A stretch of 64,000 nt of DNA from CAWATG01 sp963785035 (GCA_963785035.1 CAWATG010000004.1:310001-374000), one strand, 5' to 3'. Counted from the first letter of the stretch, positions 17,134 through 26,604 are shown. The notes: generated by a model not told the origin, from the letters alone. Numbers and translations: made by a program.

Positions 17134-17592
17134 TTAACTGGTTTCGGGCGGCCGAACCGTGACGATCATCGTGAACTTCGTTTTCACCGCGAGTTCGTCG
17201 GTCGCGCTGTTCGTCCATGCTGTCTCGAGAACGTAGAACTCCATCTTGCCGCCGTTGGAGCGTTCCTTCTCGTACACATCGGTGATGACGGAGGTTCCGA
17301 CGAGGGTGTCGCCGACCGCGGGCCACGCGAAGTACTCGAATTCCTGCTCACCGTGCAGGATCGCGCGACCCTTGCCGCGGAGCTTCTCGATCGGAAGCCC
17401 TGCGGCGCCACCGGTGCCTGAGGACCCCCAGAACGGCATGACGAAGGGGAAGGTCGGTGGGACAGGGGCGTGCTCGCCGCGGTAGACGGGACTTGGGTCC
17501 CCGAGCGCGTCGGCAAAGACCCTCACGGGGCCACGCTCGATAAGAACGGTCTGGGTGCCGGTCTCTTGACCTTTGAGTTCGGTGAATGCCAC
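17134..17592 (-). CDS. MaoC-type dehydratase, N-terminal (FAS1-like) hot-dog protein
   Basis: 152 residues from a GTG at 17592 (VAFTELKGQETG) with GGAGG 7 nt upstream; the in-frame ATG at 17655 lacks such a site. The sequence IERGPVRVFADALGDPSPVY followed by PPTFPFVMPF, LHGEQEFEYFAWPAVGDTL and YVLETAWTNSATDELAVKTK is typical of the MaoC_dehydrat_N hot-dog fold (HadA/HadC type), which works with a second MaoC protein as an enoyl-CoA hydratase. No hydratase-2 His-Asp motif is visible in this chain, as expected for this half. Co-directional with the DUF2889 gene. Confidence 0.85.
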   Translation of the reverse strand: MAFTELKGQETGTQTVLIERGPVRVFADALGDPSPVYRGEHAPVPPTFPFVMPFWGSSGTGGAAGLPIEKLRGKGRAILHGEQEFEYFAWPAVGDTLVGTSVITDVYEKERSNGGKMEFYVLETAWTNSATDELAVKTKFTMIVTVRPPETS

Positions 17593-17758
17593 CCGTTCGC
17601 CTCCACGCGCTCGAAGTGTTGTGCCCGGCACTGCCGATGGCGGCGTGCCGGGCAATCCAGGATTCTGCGAACTTTCAGGCTATCGCGGCTCGCCGCGTGA
17701 AGCGGCTTCGCAGGCTCGGGCCAGGAGCGAAGGGATCGTCGCTACTAGGGTGCTGAAA

Positions 17759-18541
17759 ATGAACAATGGTCTGCCGGATTGTCCATTCGTCGACGAGTTG
17801 ACGTTTGCCCTCGAACTCGCCGACGCGGCCGATACGTTGACCCTTGCGCGGTTTCGCGCGACCGACTTGGTCGTGGACAGGAAGCCGGACCGCACCCCCG
17901 TCACCGAGGCGGACAGGGCGGCCGAGCAGGTGATCCGTGACCTGGTCGGCGAGCATCGCCCGGGTCACGTCGTGAGCGGTGAGGAGTACGGCGAGGTTCT
18001 CGAAGCGCCGATGCGCTGGATCGTCGACCCGATCGACGGCACCGCCAACTATCTCCGCGGCGTTCCGATTTGGGCGACGCTGCTTGCGCTCGAACTCGAC
18101 GGCGAGTTGGTCGTCGCGGTGGTCTCGGCTCCGGCGATGGGTCAGCGTTGGTGGGCGACGCGCGGCGGTGGCGCATTCGACTCCTCAGGGCGCCGGCTCC
18201 AGGTCTCGCAGATCGCCGACCTGGCCGACGCGCAGGTCTTGACGTCGAGCGACGATCTCAATGCGGGGCTTCCCGGCTACCCGCGCCTTCGTGAGAAGGT
18301 CTGGAGGACCCGCGGGTTCGGGGACTTCTGGCAGCACATACTCGTTGCGCAAGGTGCAGCCGAAGTTGCCATGGATCCGGTGCTGGCCGAGTACGACATT
18401 GCCGCGCCAACGCTCATCGTCGCCGAAGCGGGCGGTCGAACGACCGACCTGTCCGGTATCGCGGGAACTCGTCGAAATGCGGGTTATTCGTCCAACGGCA
18501 TTCTGCACGACGAGGTGTTGGCGATCCTGCGCGGCGAATAA
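17759..18541 (+). CDS. hisN: Histidinol-phosphatase / inositol monophosphatase family
   Basis: 260 residues from the ATG at 17759; the frame is open further upstream but that part overlaps the divergent MaoC gene and is not protein-like. Metal-site motifs of the IMPase fold are present: VTEADRAAEQ (Asp), SGEEYG (Glu), WIVDPIDGTANYLRG (the DPxDGT box) and the C-terminal EYDIAAPTLIVAEAGG (Asp). The form of the central boxes fits the actinobacterial HisN histidinol-phosphatases better than inositol monophosphatases, but no his gene is near, so the symbol is tentative. Confidence 0.85.
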   Translation: MNNGLPDCPFVDELTFALELADAADTLTLARFRATDLVVDRKPDRTPVTEADRAAEQVIRDLVGEHRPGHVVSGEEYGEVLEAPMRWIVDPIDGTANYLRGVPIWATLLALELDGELVVAVVSAPAMGQRWWATRGGGAFDSSGRRLQVSQIADLADAQVLTSSDDLNAGLPGYPRLREKVWRTRGFGDFWQHILVAQGAAEVAMDPVLAEYDIAAPTLIVAEAGGRTTDLSGIAGTRRNAGYSSNGILHDEVLAILRGE

Positions 18542-18580
18542 GCCGACAGACTGAGATGTTTGGAGAGGCGCGTGCCACTC

Positions 18581-20261
18581 CTATTTTTCAGGTTGTTCAG
18601 AACGCAGCTGCTCGCGCAGAACGAACTTCTTGACCTTGCCTGACGGGGTGCGCGGGAAGTCGTCGATGATGCGGAGTTCCTCGGGCCATTTCTGGCGCGT
18701 CAGGCCTCCGCTCTTGGAGATGGGAGCGTATCGCCTCCAAGCTCGGCGCTGCAGAGGCGTCACTGCCGGGGCGCAACCGCACGAACGCGCACGCATGCTC
18801 GCCGAGTCGCGCGTCAGGGGCGGCGACGACCGCGACCTCGGCGACTGAGGGCATCGAGATGAGCAGCTCTTCGATCTCGGCGGCGCTGATGTTCTCGCCG
18901 CCGCGGATGATGATGTCTTTGAGTCGATCGGTGATGGTCAGACAGCCGTTGGCGTCGAGCACGCCGATGTCGCCGGTCGAGTACCAACCCTGTTCGTCGA
19001 CAGCGTTGGCGGTCAATGCAGGATCGGTATAACCGGCGAAGAGGTCAGGTCCACGGCTGAGGATCTCGCCGGCCGTGCCCGTCGGCAGATCGTTGCCTTC
19101 TTCGTCGACGATGCGGAGCTCCACGCCGGGAAGGAGGCGCCCGTCGGTGTGCGCTCGTTGCTCATAGGGATAGGTGTGTTGTGAGCCCGTCGTGGAAGGG
19201 TGTTCGGTGGAGCCGTATGAACGCACGACCGAGATCCCAAGCTCGCGTGCCCGATCCGCGACCGCTGGCGGAACTGCAGCGCCACCCATCCCGACCTGTG
19301 CGATCAGGCGGTGGTGTTCGGGGGTGCAGGTCGGATCGTCGAGCAGGCTTTGGAGAAAGTAGGTCGATCCACTTCCGGAGGTCAGGCCTGCCTCGATCAT
19401 TGCGGCGAGGACAACGGTTGGATTCCACTGGTCGATCAGATGGATGTCGTGGCCGCGTAGGAGCGGTGCGAGCAAGCCGGCTTGCATCCCGATTGCGTGC
19501 CCTACGGGCGCGCCGACGAGCGCCGGACGGTCGTCGTTCTGGGCGCGCATCGTCGAGACCTGTCGCATCTCGGCCATCAGACTGCGATGCGTATGGATGA
19601 CCCCCTTGGGGTGTGCTGTCGTTCCTGAGGTGTATCCCACAACCGCAGGGTCGTCCGGGTCGACCGTTGACGGTCCTGCGAAAGGCTCGCCGGATGCCAG
19701 CCAGGAGGAGAATTCGACGACCTCGGGAGAGGTTCCGCCCGGCGCGTTGGTCAACGACGGCGGCTCGTCGACCCCGACGACGGCCACGAGCTCGAGCGAC
19801 GCCAAGTCCCCGAGCATCTTTTCGAGTCCGCTCATGTAGTCGAGGTGCCCGAAGCTCGCTGCCGTGATGAATGCCCGCGCTCCGCTTTCGCTCAGGATGT
19901 GGTGGAGCTCTTTCGGTCCGTAGAAGTGGACGACCGGAACGATTGCTGCCCCCACGAGCGACACTCCGTAGAACGTGATCGACGCCTCGATCCAATTCGG
20001 TAGCTGAAACGCCACCACATCACCGGGACCGATGCCGCGTGCAGCCAACCTTCCTGCGAGGCGACGAGCCGAGTCGTACACTTCGGCCAGCGTTCCATCG
20101 AAGGGCCGGGTTTCGGACCACACCCGGACGCGCAGGTCCGGGGCGGCGCGCACCGAGCGCTCGATTGCCATCCCAAGCGTCTCATCGTTCCAGAGCCCCT
20201 CGGCTCGATAACGTGTCGCCAGAGCGTGAGGGGTCTTTCGAAGTTTCCACGGATACGCCAC
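18581..20261 (-). CDS. AMP-dependent acyl-CoA synthetase/ligase; frameshift at about 18707
   Basis: About 560 residues from a GTG at 20261 (VAYPWKLRKTPHAL). ANL-superfamily motifs are in order: GYTSGTTAHPKGVIHTH (P-loop A3), RSYGSTEHPS (A5), GWYSTGDIG (A7) and TDRLKDIIIRGGENIS (A8). The conventional end (DFPRTPSGKVKKF, with the catalytic Lys) is out of frame. Removing the T at about 18707 links HLQERG to LTRQKWPEEL and runs to the stop at 18581. The enzyme activates a carboxylic acid to its CoA thioester via an acyl-adenylate. It is divergent from the MaoC-DUF35-thiolase operon and probably supplies its substrate. Confidence 0.9.
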
Positions 20262-20353
20262 GAAATCGACCCTAGCCGCGGCCGTTTGAAATTGACCAGG
20301 GGATCCGACACCGGGTAGCAATCCCCCATCCATTGATCGTGAGGAGCGCCGTC

Positions 20354-20785
20354 GTGGCCGAGCAGAAGTTGTTTTTCGACGATGTGCAAGAGGGCAGCAC
20401 CGCGCCCGAGGTCGCACACGTGCTCACGCGCACTGACCTGGTTCGCTACGCGGGCGCGTCGGGCGACTACAACCCGATGCACACCGATGAATTCAAGGCC
20501 AAAGAGGCAGGCCTGCCGAGCGTCTTCGGGCACGGCATGTTCACGGCAGGTTTTCTCGGACGCGCACTGACCGACTACGTCGGTGTCGGCAACCTCCGTT
20601 CCTTCAAGGTGCGCTTCACCAAGCAGACCTGGCCGGGCGAGACCCTCAAGACCAAGGTCTCCGTTGTCGGCAAGCGCACCGAAGGCGTCGACTCCCTGGT
20701 CGAGTTGGCATGTGAGGTCGTCAACGACGGCGGCGAGTCCAAACTTTCCGGCACCGCAATCGCTGCGCTTCCGACCCGAGCCTGA
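20354..20785 (+). CDS. MaoC-like (R)-specific enoyl-CoA hydratase
   Basis: 143 residues from a GTG at 20354 preceded by GAGGAG. The hydratase-2 motif with its catalytic Asp-His pair is clear: YAGASGDYNPMHTDEF, then GLPSVFGHGMFTAGFLG. The remainder (FKVRFTKQTWPGETLKTK) fits a single hot-dog domain, which acts as a dimer or with a MaoC-N partner. It hydrates a 2-enoyl-CoA. First gene of a tight operon with two DUF35 genes and a thiolase-like gene. Confidence 0.92.
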   Translation: MAEQKLFFDDVQEGSTAPEVAHVLTRTDLVRYAGASGDYNPMHTDEFKAKEAGLPSVFGHGMFTAGFLGRALTDYVGVGNLRSFKVRFTKQTWPGETLKTKVSVVGKRTEGVDSLVELACEVVNDGGESKLSGTAIAALPTRA

Positions 20786-20795
20786 GGATCACAAG

Positions 20796-21209
20796 ATGGC
20801 CACCCCACGTTTCGACCTTCCCACTCCTGACCTCGAGTCCCAGCCCTTCTGGGACGCGGCCAAGGAGGGAAAGCTGCTCATCCAGCGCTGCCTCACGTGC
20901 AAGGAGGCGATCTTCTACCCACGACCGTTCTGCCCGCACTGCTGGAGCGAAGAGGTCGAGTGGATCACCGCGAGCGGCAAGGCCACGATGTACACCTGGT
21001 CGGTGGTGTATCGCAACGACCTTCCGCCCTTCGGTGAGCGGGTGCCATACGTGGCGGCAGTTGTCGACCTCGAAGAAGGACCGCGCATGATGACGAACGT
21101 CGTCGAGTGCGAGTTCGACGATCTGTCCGTCGGGATGGCGCTCGAGGTGGTCTTCAATCCCATCTCCGAGGAGTTCACGCTGCCGCAGTTCCGACCGGCA
21201 GCTTCGTGA
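20796..21209 (+). CDS. DUF35 OB-fold/rubredoxin-like zinc protein (first copy)
   Basis: 137 residues from the ATG at 20796 (MATPRFDLPTPDLESQPFW). Four cysteines in CLTCKE...PFCPHC (about residues 33-53) form the rubredoxin-like zinc site; the rest (MYTWSVVYRND, VPYVAAVVDLEEGPRM, MALEVVFNPI) is the OB fold of DUF35. DUF35 proteins bind acyl-CoA or partner thiolases: the ChsH2 DUF35 domain forms a complex with the aldolase Ltp2 in steroid side-chain cleavage. It ends with a 4-base overlap (GTGA) with a second DUF35 gene. Confidence 0.9.
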   Translation: MATPRFDLPTPDLESQPFWDAAKEGKLLIQRCLTCKEAIFYPRPFCPHCWSEEVEWITASGKATMYTWSVVYRNDLPPFGERVPYVAAVVDLEEGPRMMTNVVECEFDDLSVGMALEVVFNPISEEFTLPQFRPAAS

Positions 21210-21655
21210 CCGGGACCGCTTCGACCGAAAGTGCTGCACCGCCATTTCGGGTGCTGCCGGCGGTCAGTGATCTCAATAGGCACTTCTGGACGGGCGGCGA
21301 GCACGGCGAGCTGCGTTTTCTGCGCTGTGGTGCGTGCGGTGCCTATCAGCACCCGCCGCAGCCGCTGTGTTGGAAGTGCCACTCCAAAGATCTCACTCCC
21401 GCGCCGGTATCCGGACGGGCTTCGGTAGCGACCTATACCGTCAACCATCAGGCGTGGATGCCCGGACCTGACCTGCCCTATGTGGTCGCGATCGTTGAGC
21501 TTCCCGAACAGGAGGGCTTGCGCCTGACGACCAATATCGTCGAGTGCGATCCCGATGCGGTGAAGGTCGGGATGCCGGTCGAGGTGGTCTTCGAACACCA
21601 CGCCGATCCCGACGGCGATGTGTGGATCCCATTGTTCCGACCGGTGGTGAAATGA
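21206..21655 (+). CDS. DUF35 OB-fold/rubredoxin-like zinc protein (second copy)
   Basis: 149 residues from a GTG at 21206 that overlaps the preceding stop; a longer frame from 21107 lies inside the first copy. The zinc site is CGACGA...PLCWKC (about residues 36-55). It is followed by the OB fold (ATYTVNHQAWMPG, LPYVVAIVELPEQEG, MPVEVVFEHH). It clearly differs from the first copy in sequence, so the pair is not a recent duplication. Its stop overlaps the thiolase start (ATGA), so translational coupling is expected. Likely a partner subunit of the thiolase-like enzyme. Confidence 0.9.
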   Translation: MTGTASTESAAPPFRVLPAVSDLNRHFWTGGEHGELRFLRCGACGAYQHPPQPLCWKCHSKDLTPAPVSGRASVATYTVNHQAWMPGPDLPYVVAIVELPEQEGLRLTTNIVECDPDAVKVGMPVEVVFEHHADPDGDVWIPLFRPVVK

Positions 21656-22854
21656 ACGAGAAAGACGCTGTCATCTCAGGCATCGGCCAGTCCGACATCG
21701 GTCGTCGCCTCTACCGAAACCCAATCGAGCTCAGTCTCGACGCCTGCCTGGCGGCGATCGCCGATGCCGGGCTTACCGTTGACGATATTGACGGCGTCTC
21801 GACCTACCCGGGTCCGATGGAAGTACCGCCCGGTTTCAGCGGCGCGGGTGCCAACGATGTCATCGACGCGTTGCGGCTCAAAGTCGGCTGGTTCGACAGC
21901 GGTATGGAGACCTCCGGGCAGCTCGGCGCCGTCTACAAGGCGTGCTTAGCCGTTGCTGCCGGTCTGGCGAATCACGTCGTGTGTTTCCGCTCGGTGTGGG
22001 AAGGCTCCGCGCAAGGTGACAAGGGCCGCTCCAGCGTGATGGCAGGTGCAGGTGGCGGGGGCAGCTTTCGCGCGCCAGGGTTCTTGCAGTGGGAGTTGCC
22101 TTTCGCCGCGCCTTCGGCGTCGATTTGGATCGCGATGTTCGCTCGTGCGCACATGGAGCGATATGGCACCAAGGAGGAGCACCTCGGTTGGGTAGCGGTC
22201 AATGCCCGTCGCAATGCGGGTCTGAACGACAAGGCGATCTACCGCGATCCCATGACGATCGATGATTACTTCAACGCCCGCATGATCACGACACCGTTTC
22301 GCCTCTTCGACTGTGATGCGCCGTGCGATGGTGCCACCGCGTTCGTGATCTCACGTGCCGATCGTGCAGGTGATCTCCGTAAACCCCCGATTCGGATCGA
22401 GGCTATTGGCACCGCTATGCGCGGTCGTCCGTCGTGGGACCAGTTCGAGGATCTCACCACCATGCCGAACCGTGACGCGGGGGCACAGTTGTGGAGCCGC
22501 ACCGATCTCACGCCCGCGGATGTCGACATCGCGGAGCTCTATGACGGATTCTCGTTCCTCACACTGAGTTGGCTGGAGGCTTTCGGGCTCTGTCCGGTGG
22601 GCGAGTCCGGTCCCTTTGTGGAGGGTGGTCAGCGCATCGCCCGCGACGGGGAACTTCCGTTGAACACGCATGGCGGACAGCTCTCGGCGGGGCGCCTGCA
22701 CGGCTTCGGCTTCCTTCATGAGGCATGCTCGCAGCTGTGGGGTGAGGCGGGGGAGCGTCAGGTCGTCAAACGCGGTGGCAACCCCGAGGTCGCCGCTGTT
22801 GCCGCTGGTGGAGGCGTTACCTGCGGTTGTCTGTTGATTACGCAAAGCCGTTAG
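21652..22854 (+). CDS. Lipid-transfer protein/thiolase-like aldolase (Ltp2-like)
   Basis: 400 residues from the ATG at 21652 (MNEKDAVISGIGQSDIGRR). It has the SCP2-thiolase fold signature (SLDACLAAIADAGLTVDDID, then a C-terminal ELYDGFSFLTLSWLEAFG and LNTHGGQLSAGRLHGFGF). At the position of the thiolase nucleophile the chain reads GMETSGQLGAVYKA, without the expected Cys, as in Ltp2-type enzymes that do retro-aldol cleavage of a beta-hydroxyacyl-CoA instead of thiolysis. The two DUF35 genes just upstream strengthen this reading. It probably releases propionyl-CoA or acetyl-CoA from a branched or steroid-like side chain; substrate is inference. Confidence 0.88.
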   Translation: MNEKDAVISGIGQSDIGRRLYRNPIELSLDACLAAIADAGLTVDDIDGVSTYPGPMEVPPGFSGAGANDVIDALRLKVGWFDSGMETSGQLGAVYKACLAVAAGLANHVVCFRSVWEGSAQGDKGRSSVMAGAGGGGSFRAPGFLQWELPFAAPSASIWIAMFARAHMERYGTKEEHLGWVAVNARRNAGLNDKAIYRDPMTIDDYFNARMITTPFRLFDCDAPCDGATAFVISRADRAGDLRKPPIRIEAIGTAMRGRPSWDQFEDLTTMPNRDAGAQLWSRTDLTPADVDIAELYDGFSFLTLSWLEAFGLCPVGESGPFVEGGQRIARDGELPLNTHGGQLSAGRLHGFGFLHEACSQLWGEAGERQVVKRGGNPEVAAVAAGGGVTCGCLLITQSR

Positions 22855-22916
22855 GCGCTCGGTCACACAGAGTCGTTTGGCGACTTGGTCACGCAGAGCC
22901 GTTAGGCGCTGCTCGG
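22840..22916. repeat. Three degenerate 25-26-bp tandem repeats spanning convergent stops
   Basis: Units begin at 22840, 22865 and 22891, each of the form ACGCARAGCCGTTAGGCG followed by a CGGTC/TTGGTC-like end. The first contains the TAG of the thiolase gene and the third contains, on the other strand, the TAA of the acyl-CoA dehydrogenase gene. Copies 1 and 3 share 14 identical bases (AGCCGTTAGGCGCT). The unit looks like a small local duplication of a gene end. Confidence 0.55.
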
Positions 22917-24036
22917 CGAGTCCAATGCGATGCTGGCGAGCTCCGCAAGGTGCTCCGCCGAGCCGCCGAACGCGTGCTGCAGCGTGAGCAGGCGCTTGTA
23001 GTAGAGGTGGATGTCGTGTTCCCAGGTGAATCCAATTCCGGCAAACACCTGCACGGCGTTGGCGCCCACCTTGTAGAACGCGTCGCTGGCATAGGCCTTG
23101 GCCATGGTTGTCGCACGGTGGCGTTCGGCCGCGTCTGCGTCGTCGCACGCCCACGCCGCGTAGTACGCGGCTGCCCGTCCGAGCTCGATCCAGACCAACA
23201 TGTCGGCACAGAGCAACTGCACTGCCTGGAATGATCCGATCGGCTTGCCGAACTGGTGTCGTTCCTTGGCATATTCGACGGCCATTTCCAAGGAGCGGGC
23301 CGCGGCACCTAGACCATCGAGTACCCAGGCGACGGTAATCCGGTCGACGATTTCCGAGACGGCCTCGCCGGCGTCGACGCCGGCAGCGCCGAGGCGCGTC
23401 GCGGGTGTGCTGTCGAGCGTGACGGAACTGACCTTGCGGGTGCCATCGACAGCGTCGGTGGCACTGAGGGTGAGCCCGCGTGCGCCGGTTTCGACGGCGA
23501 AGAGGCCAAGGCCCTCGTCGGAGGAGGCGGTGACGAAGAGCAGGTTCGCGCCGGCAGCGTCATACACATGGGTCTTTGCGCCGGTGAGGGTCCAGATGTC
23601 GCCGTCGCGGCGCGCGACCGTCTGCGGTTCAGCGCCACGTCGCGCGCCGATTCGGTTCGGACCACGCGAAGGTGCCGATCGTCGTTCCGGCAGCGAGCCC
23701 GGGCAGCAGGCGTGCCTGGTCGTCGTCTGAGCCTGCAATGGTGACCGCGCTGATCGCGCCAATTGCGGACGAGGTGAACGGCCCGGGGTGGACCATGCGA
23801 CCAAGCTCCTCGAGCACGACCGCTTGATCCACCATGCCCATCCCGGCGCCGCCGTGCGCCTCGGGCGCGGATAACCCGACGACGCCGAGGTCTGCCAGAC
23901 CTGCCCAGACGGCGTCGGACGTGCCACGCTCGTTGTCGAGCTGCGCGCGGACGTAGGTGAGCGGCGCCTGCTCCTGCAGAAAGCGTTTGATGGTCTCACG
24001 CAGGAGTTCCTGGTCGGCGGAGAATTCGAAATCCAT
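22902..24036 (-). CDS. Acyl-CoA dehydrogenase family protein; frameshift at about 23650
   Basis: About 377 residues from the ATG at 24036 (MDFEFSADQELLRETIKRFL). The N-terminal helical domain (DLGVVGLSAPEAHGGAGMG) and the start of the beta domain (TFAWSEPN) are in one frame. The rest (GDIWTLTGAKTHVYDAAGAN, then RHQFGKPIGSFQAVQLLCAD and GIGFTWEHDIHLYYKR) is in the next, and removal of one base near 23650 joins them. The second half has the C-terminal ACAD form of subunits such as FadE28/ChsE1-type proteins, which pair with another ACAD to make a heteromeric enzyme. Its partner is probably the divergent gene at 24133. Confidence 0.88.
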
Positions 24037-24132
24037 CCTGGTGTTGCCTCTCGGTATGAGTTCGGCGCTATGCGGTGGCGTGATCGCGCAGCGCTTCCGG
24101 GCCTGTGCCGCCGAAAGGGTAACGTCGGTGCC

Positions 24133-25326
24133 GTGAGGCTCCGGTATGGAAGCGAAGAGGAAACGTTTCGCGCCGAGTTCGTCGCTTGGCTGACTGAGAA
24201 CAAGCCGACGGATGAGGATCTGGATCGGCCGCATCGCTCGAGCTCGGATTTCAATCCGTGGTCCCGGGCATGGCAGCGTCGGCTCTTTGACGCGGGTTGG
24301 CTCGTGCCAGGCTGGCCACCCGAACTCGGTGGTCGTAATGCGACGCCGGTCCAGGAGATGATCTATTTCGAGGAGCTGTCACGCCGGCGAATCCCGCGCA
24401 GTGTCAACCCGCAGGGCCTCGGCATCGTCGCTCCATCGATCAACGACTACGGCACACCGGAGCAGAAGCAACAGTTCCTCCTTCCGACATTGCATGGCGA
24501 GATTGCGTGGTGTCTCGGCATGAGCGAGCCCGGAGCCGGGAGTGATCTGGCGAGTCTCTCGACGCGCGCAGTGCTCGATGGCGACGAGTTCATCGTCAAC
24601 GGGCAGAAGGTTTGGACGTCGGGCGCGCACCATTCGGATTGGTGTCTCTGTTATGTGCGAACCAACCTCGACGTGCCGAAGCACAAGGGCATCAGTGTGC
24701 TCATCATCGATATGAACACGCCCGGTGTGGAGGCACGACCCTTCGCCGATCTCACCGACCCCGACTACACCGACTTCAACGAAGTGTTCTTTACCGACGT
24801 GGTGGTACCGCGTGCAAACCTCCTGGGTGACATCGACAACGGTTGGGCATTGAGTCAGGTGTCGCTTGGTCATGAGCGCGCGATGTTGTGGATCAGCTAC
24901 GCGTACGATCTCCAACGAACGGTCGACGCGCTCGTCGAAATTGGCAAGCGCCCGCGGGCCGGCGGTGGCGTAATCGGTGATGATGCACATTTTCGGGACG
25001 CTGTGGCCTCGCTTGCGATTGATGCCCAGGCGGTCATGGCCATGGGCTACCGCGGGTTTGCGAAATTCACCCAGGGTGAGTCCTCGCCGGAACATTCGTT
25101 GCTGAAGCTTTTTGGAAGCGAGGCGCTGCAGCGCGGTGACTTGCTTGCACTCGATGCGCTTGGTGTTGACGGACTTGACGCCGACATCGAGGGTCTCAAA
25201 CTCATGCGATCTGGTTCGTGGGCCGAGCAGTACCTCATGTCGTTCGGAGCGACGATCCCGGGCGGGACGAGTGAGATTCAGCGCAACGTGATAGCGGAGC
25301 GCGTCCTCGGACTTCCGCGCCGCTAG
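24133..25326 (+). CDS. Acyl-CoA dehydrogenase
   Basis: 397 residues from a GTG at 24133 (VRLRYGSEEETFRAEF); AAGGG lies further upstream. ACAD signatures are LGMSEPGAGSDLASL (FAD/substrate site), GQKVWTSGAHHSDWCLCYVR and the C-terminal GATIPGGTSEIQRNVIAERVL. It oxidises an acyl-CoA to the 2-enoyl-CoA with electrons to an electron-transfer flavoprotein. It is divergent from the other ACAD gene by 96 bases; the two probably share regulation and may form one heterotetramer, as in the ChsE1-ChsE2 enzymes. Confidence 0.93.
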   Translation: MRLRYGSEEETFRAEFVAWLTENKPTDEDLDRPHRSSSDFNPWSRAWQRRLFDAGWLVPGWPPELGGRNATPVQEMIYFEELSRRRIPRSVNPQGLGIVAPSINDYGTPEQKQQFLLPTLHGEIAWCLGMSEPGAGSDLASLSTRAVLDGDEFIVNGQKVWTSGAHHSDWCLCYVRTNLDVPKHKGISVLIIDMNTPGVEARPFADLTDPDYTDFNEVFFTDVVVPRANLLGDIDNGWALSQVSLGHERAMLWISYAYDLQRTVDALVEIGKRPRAGGGVIGDDAHFRDAVASLAIDAQAVMAMGYRGFAKFTQGESSPEHSLLKLFGSEALQRGDLLALDALGVDGLDADIEGLKLMRSGSWAEQYLMSFGATIPGGTSEIQRNVIAERVLGLPRR

Positions 25327-25343
25327 CTGGATTTCCGGCGCGG
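25315..25343 (+). terminator. Stem-loop over the acyl-CoA dehydrogenase stop codon
   Basis: CCGCGCCG (25315-25322) pairs perfectly with CGGCGCGG (25336-25343) across a 13-base loop that contains the TAG stop. No T tract. It also faces the 3' end of the convergent HNH gene and could serve both. Confidence 0.5.
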
Positions 25344-25397
25344 TCGTTCACGGGGTCGCGCTCGTAGTTGTTGGCGGCGCGAGGTGTCGCAGTCGGG

Positions 25398-26604
25398 TCA
25401 TTCGGGTGGGTCGGGTCCGTTTGGGTTGATGAGTGTGCGTTTGCCGTCGGGGCCTCGTGGGCTGTCGTGCCAGCCTTTGTGGGTTTTGAGGTGGTGGTGC
25501 CATCGGCATTTCGGTCCGAGGTGTTCGATGTCGGTGATGCCGCTCTCGGCATAGGGGACGATGTGGTCGATCTCGAGGTTGCGTGTTTCGTTGCAGTCTC
25601 GGATTTCGCATTCCCAGTTGGTGAGCAGCGCTGCTTTCTGGTGTCGGTTGGCTGTTCTTCCTGCGTGCGCGACGGTCCGGACGTCGACACCGTCAGCGAT
25701 GACGATGTCGACGATCGCGTCACCGAGGAGCGCCTTGGCAGACGCAACGTCGATAGGTCCGATACCGGCGATTTCGCAGGTCTCACCAGCGGTGGTGTGC
25801 CCCCGATGCAACGCCGCAGCGTCGATACGTACCAGGGCATGGGCCCGCACACCCGAACCGGCACCGCCGCCAGCGGCGGGTGCATCGCCGGCGAGACGGG
25901 CAGCTTCGGCCATCCGTACCAGCGCGTCAGCGGCGTACGCGTCGCCTGATTCTTTGAGGCCTGCCTTTCGTGCCTGGTTACCGACTTGGTTGCAGTACTG
26001 GTCCCAGGCCGGTTCGAATCTCGCGGCCTGCCCGGGAGTCAACGCGATGCCGTAGCAACGCATGCCGTCACGGTCGGTCCAGCGACGCGCGCGCCGCAAC
26101 GAATGTTGCCGCTCCGCACGCTCACGATCCTGGTCTGCCGCGGCCTTGTCGTGACGGGCCTGTCTGCGTAACGCCTCGAACGTGCCGGATTGCGAAAGTG
26201 TCAACAGTCGTTCTTCGGCGTGGGGCGCATCGGTTGCAGCATCGGCGATCTCGCAGGCCTGTTCGCCGGACAAGCGCCCTTCACGCAACAACGCTTTCGT
26301 CGCCGAAAGCCCATCAACCCTGCCGTGCAGTGTTCGTCTCTCGGATTGCTTCACCAAGCGACGTACCGGTCTGGGCTGCTAGCCAGTCGGCAGTCGAACG
26401 CGACGAACCATCACCATGGGCCCACGCCAGCGTCCGGTCCACCTGCGCCAACGCCAACGTCTTGCCCGCGACCGCGAGACGCTCCAACCTGGCGAAGGCT
26501 TCCACGTACTCCTTCGCCAAACGCCCATCACATGTCCGGGCTTCAAAACCACCCACCAGACCATGCAACTGTTCACCCAAAGTCCGCACGGCGCCGATAT
26601 CCAT
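25398..26604 (-). CDS. DUF222 / HNH endonuclease domain protein (13E12-type); frameshift at about 26318
   Basis: About 400 residues from the ATG at 26604 (MDIGAVRTLGEQLHG), behind GGGAG. The N-terminal half is DUF222 (FARLERLAVAGKTLALAQVD, WLAAQTGTSLGEA, then LLREGRLSGEQACEIA); the C-terminus is an HNH nuclease with Cys pairs and the catalytic box: CEIRDC, LEIDHIVPYAESG, then HLGPKCRWHHHLKTH. The frame breaks at RETNTARQ; dropping one G of the GGG run at 26318-26320 (plus-strand C) gives TARQVDGLSATKALL. These proteins are dispersed, often multi-copy genes in actinobacteria (the 13E12 repeat family of mycobacteria). Function in the cell is not established; a mobile or selfish character is suspected. 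Confidence 0.88.
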
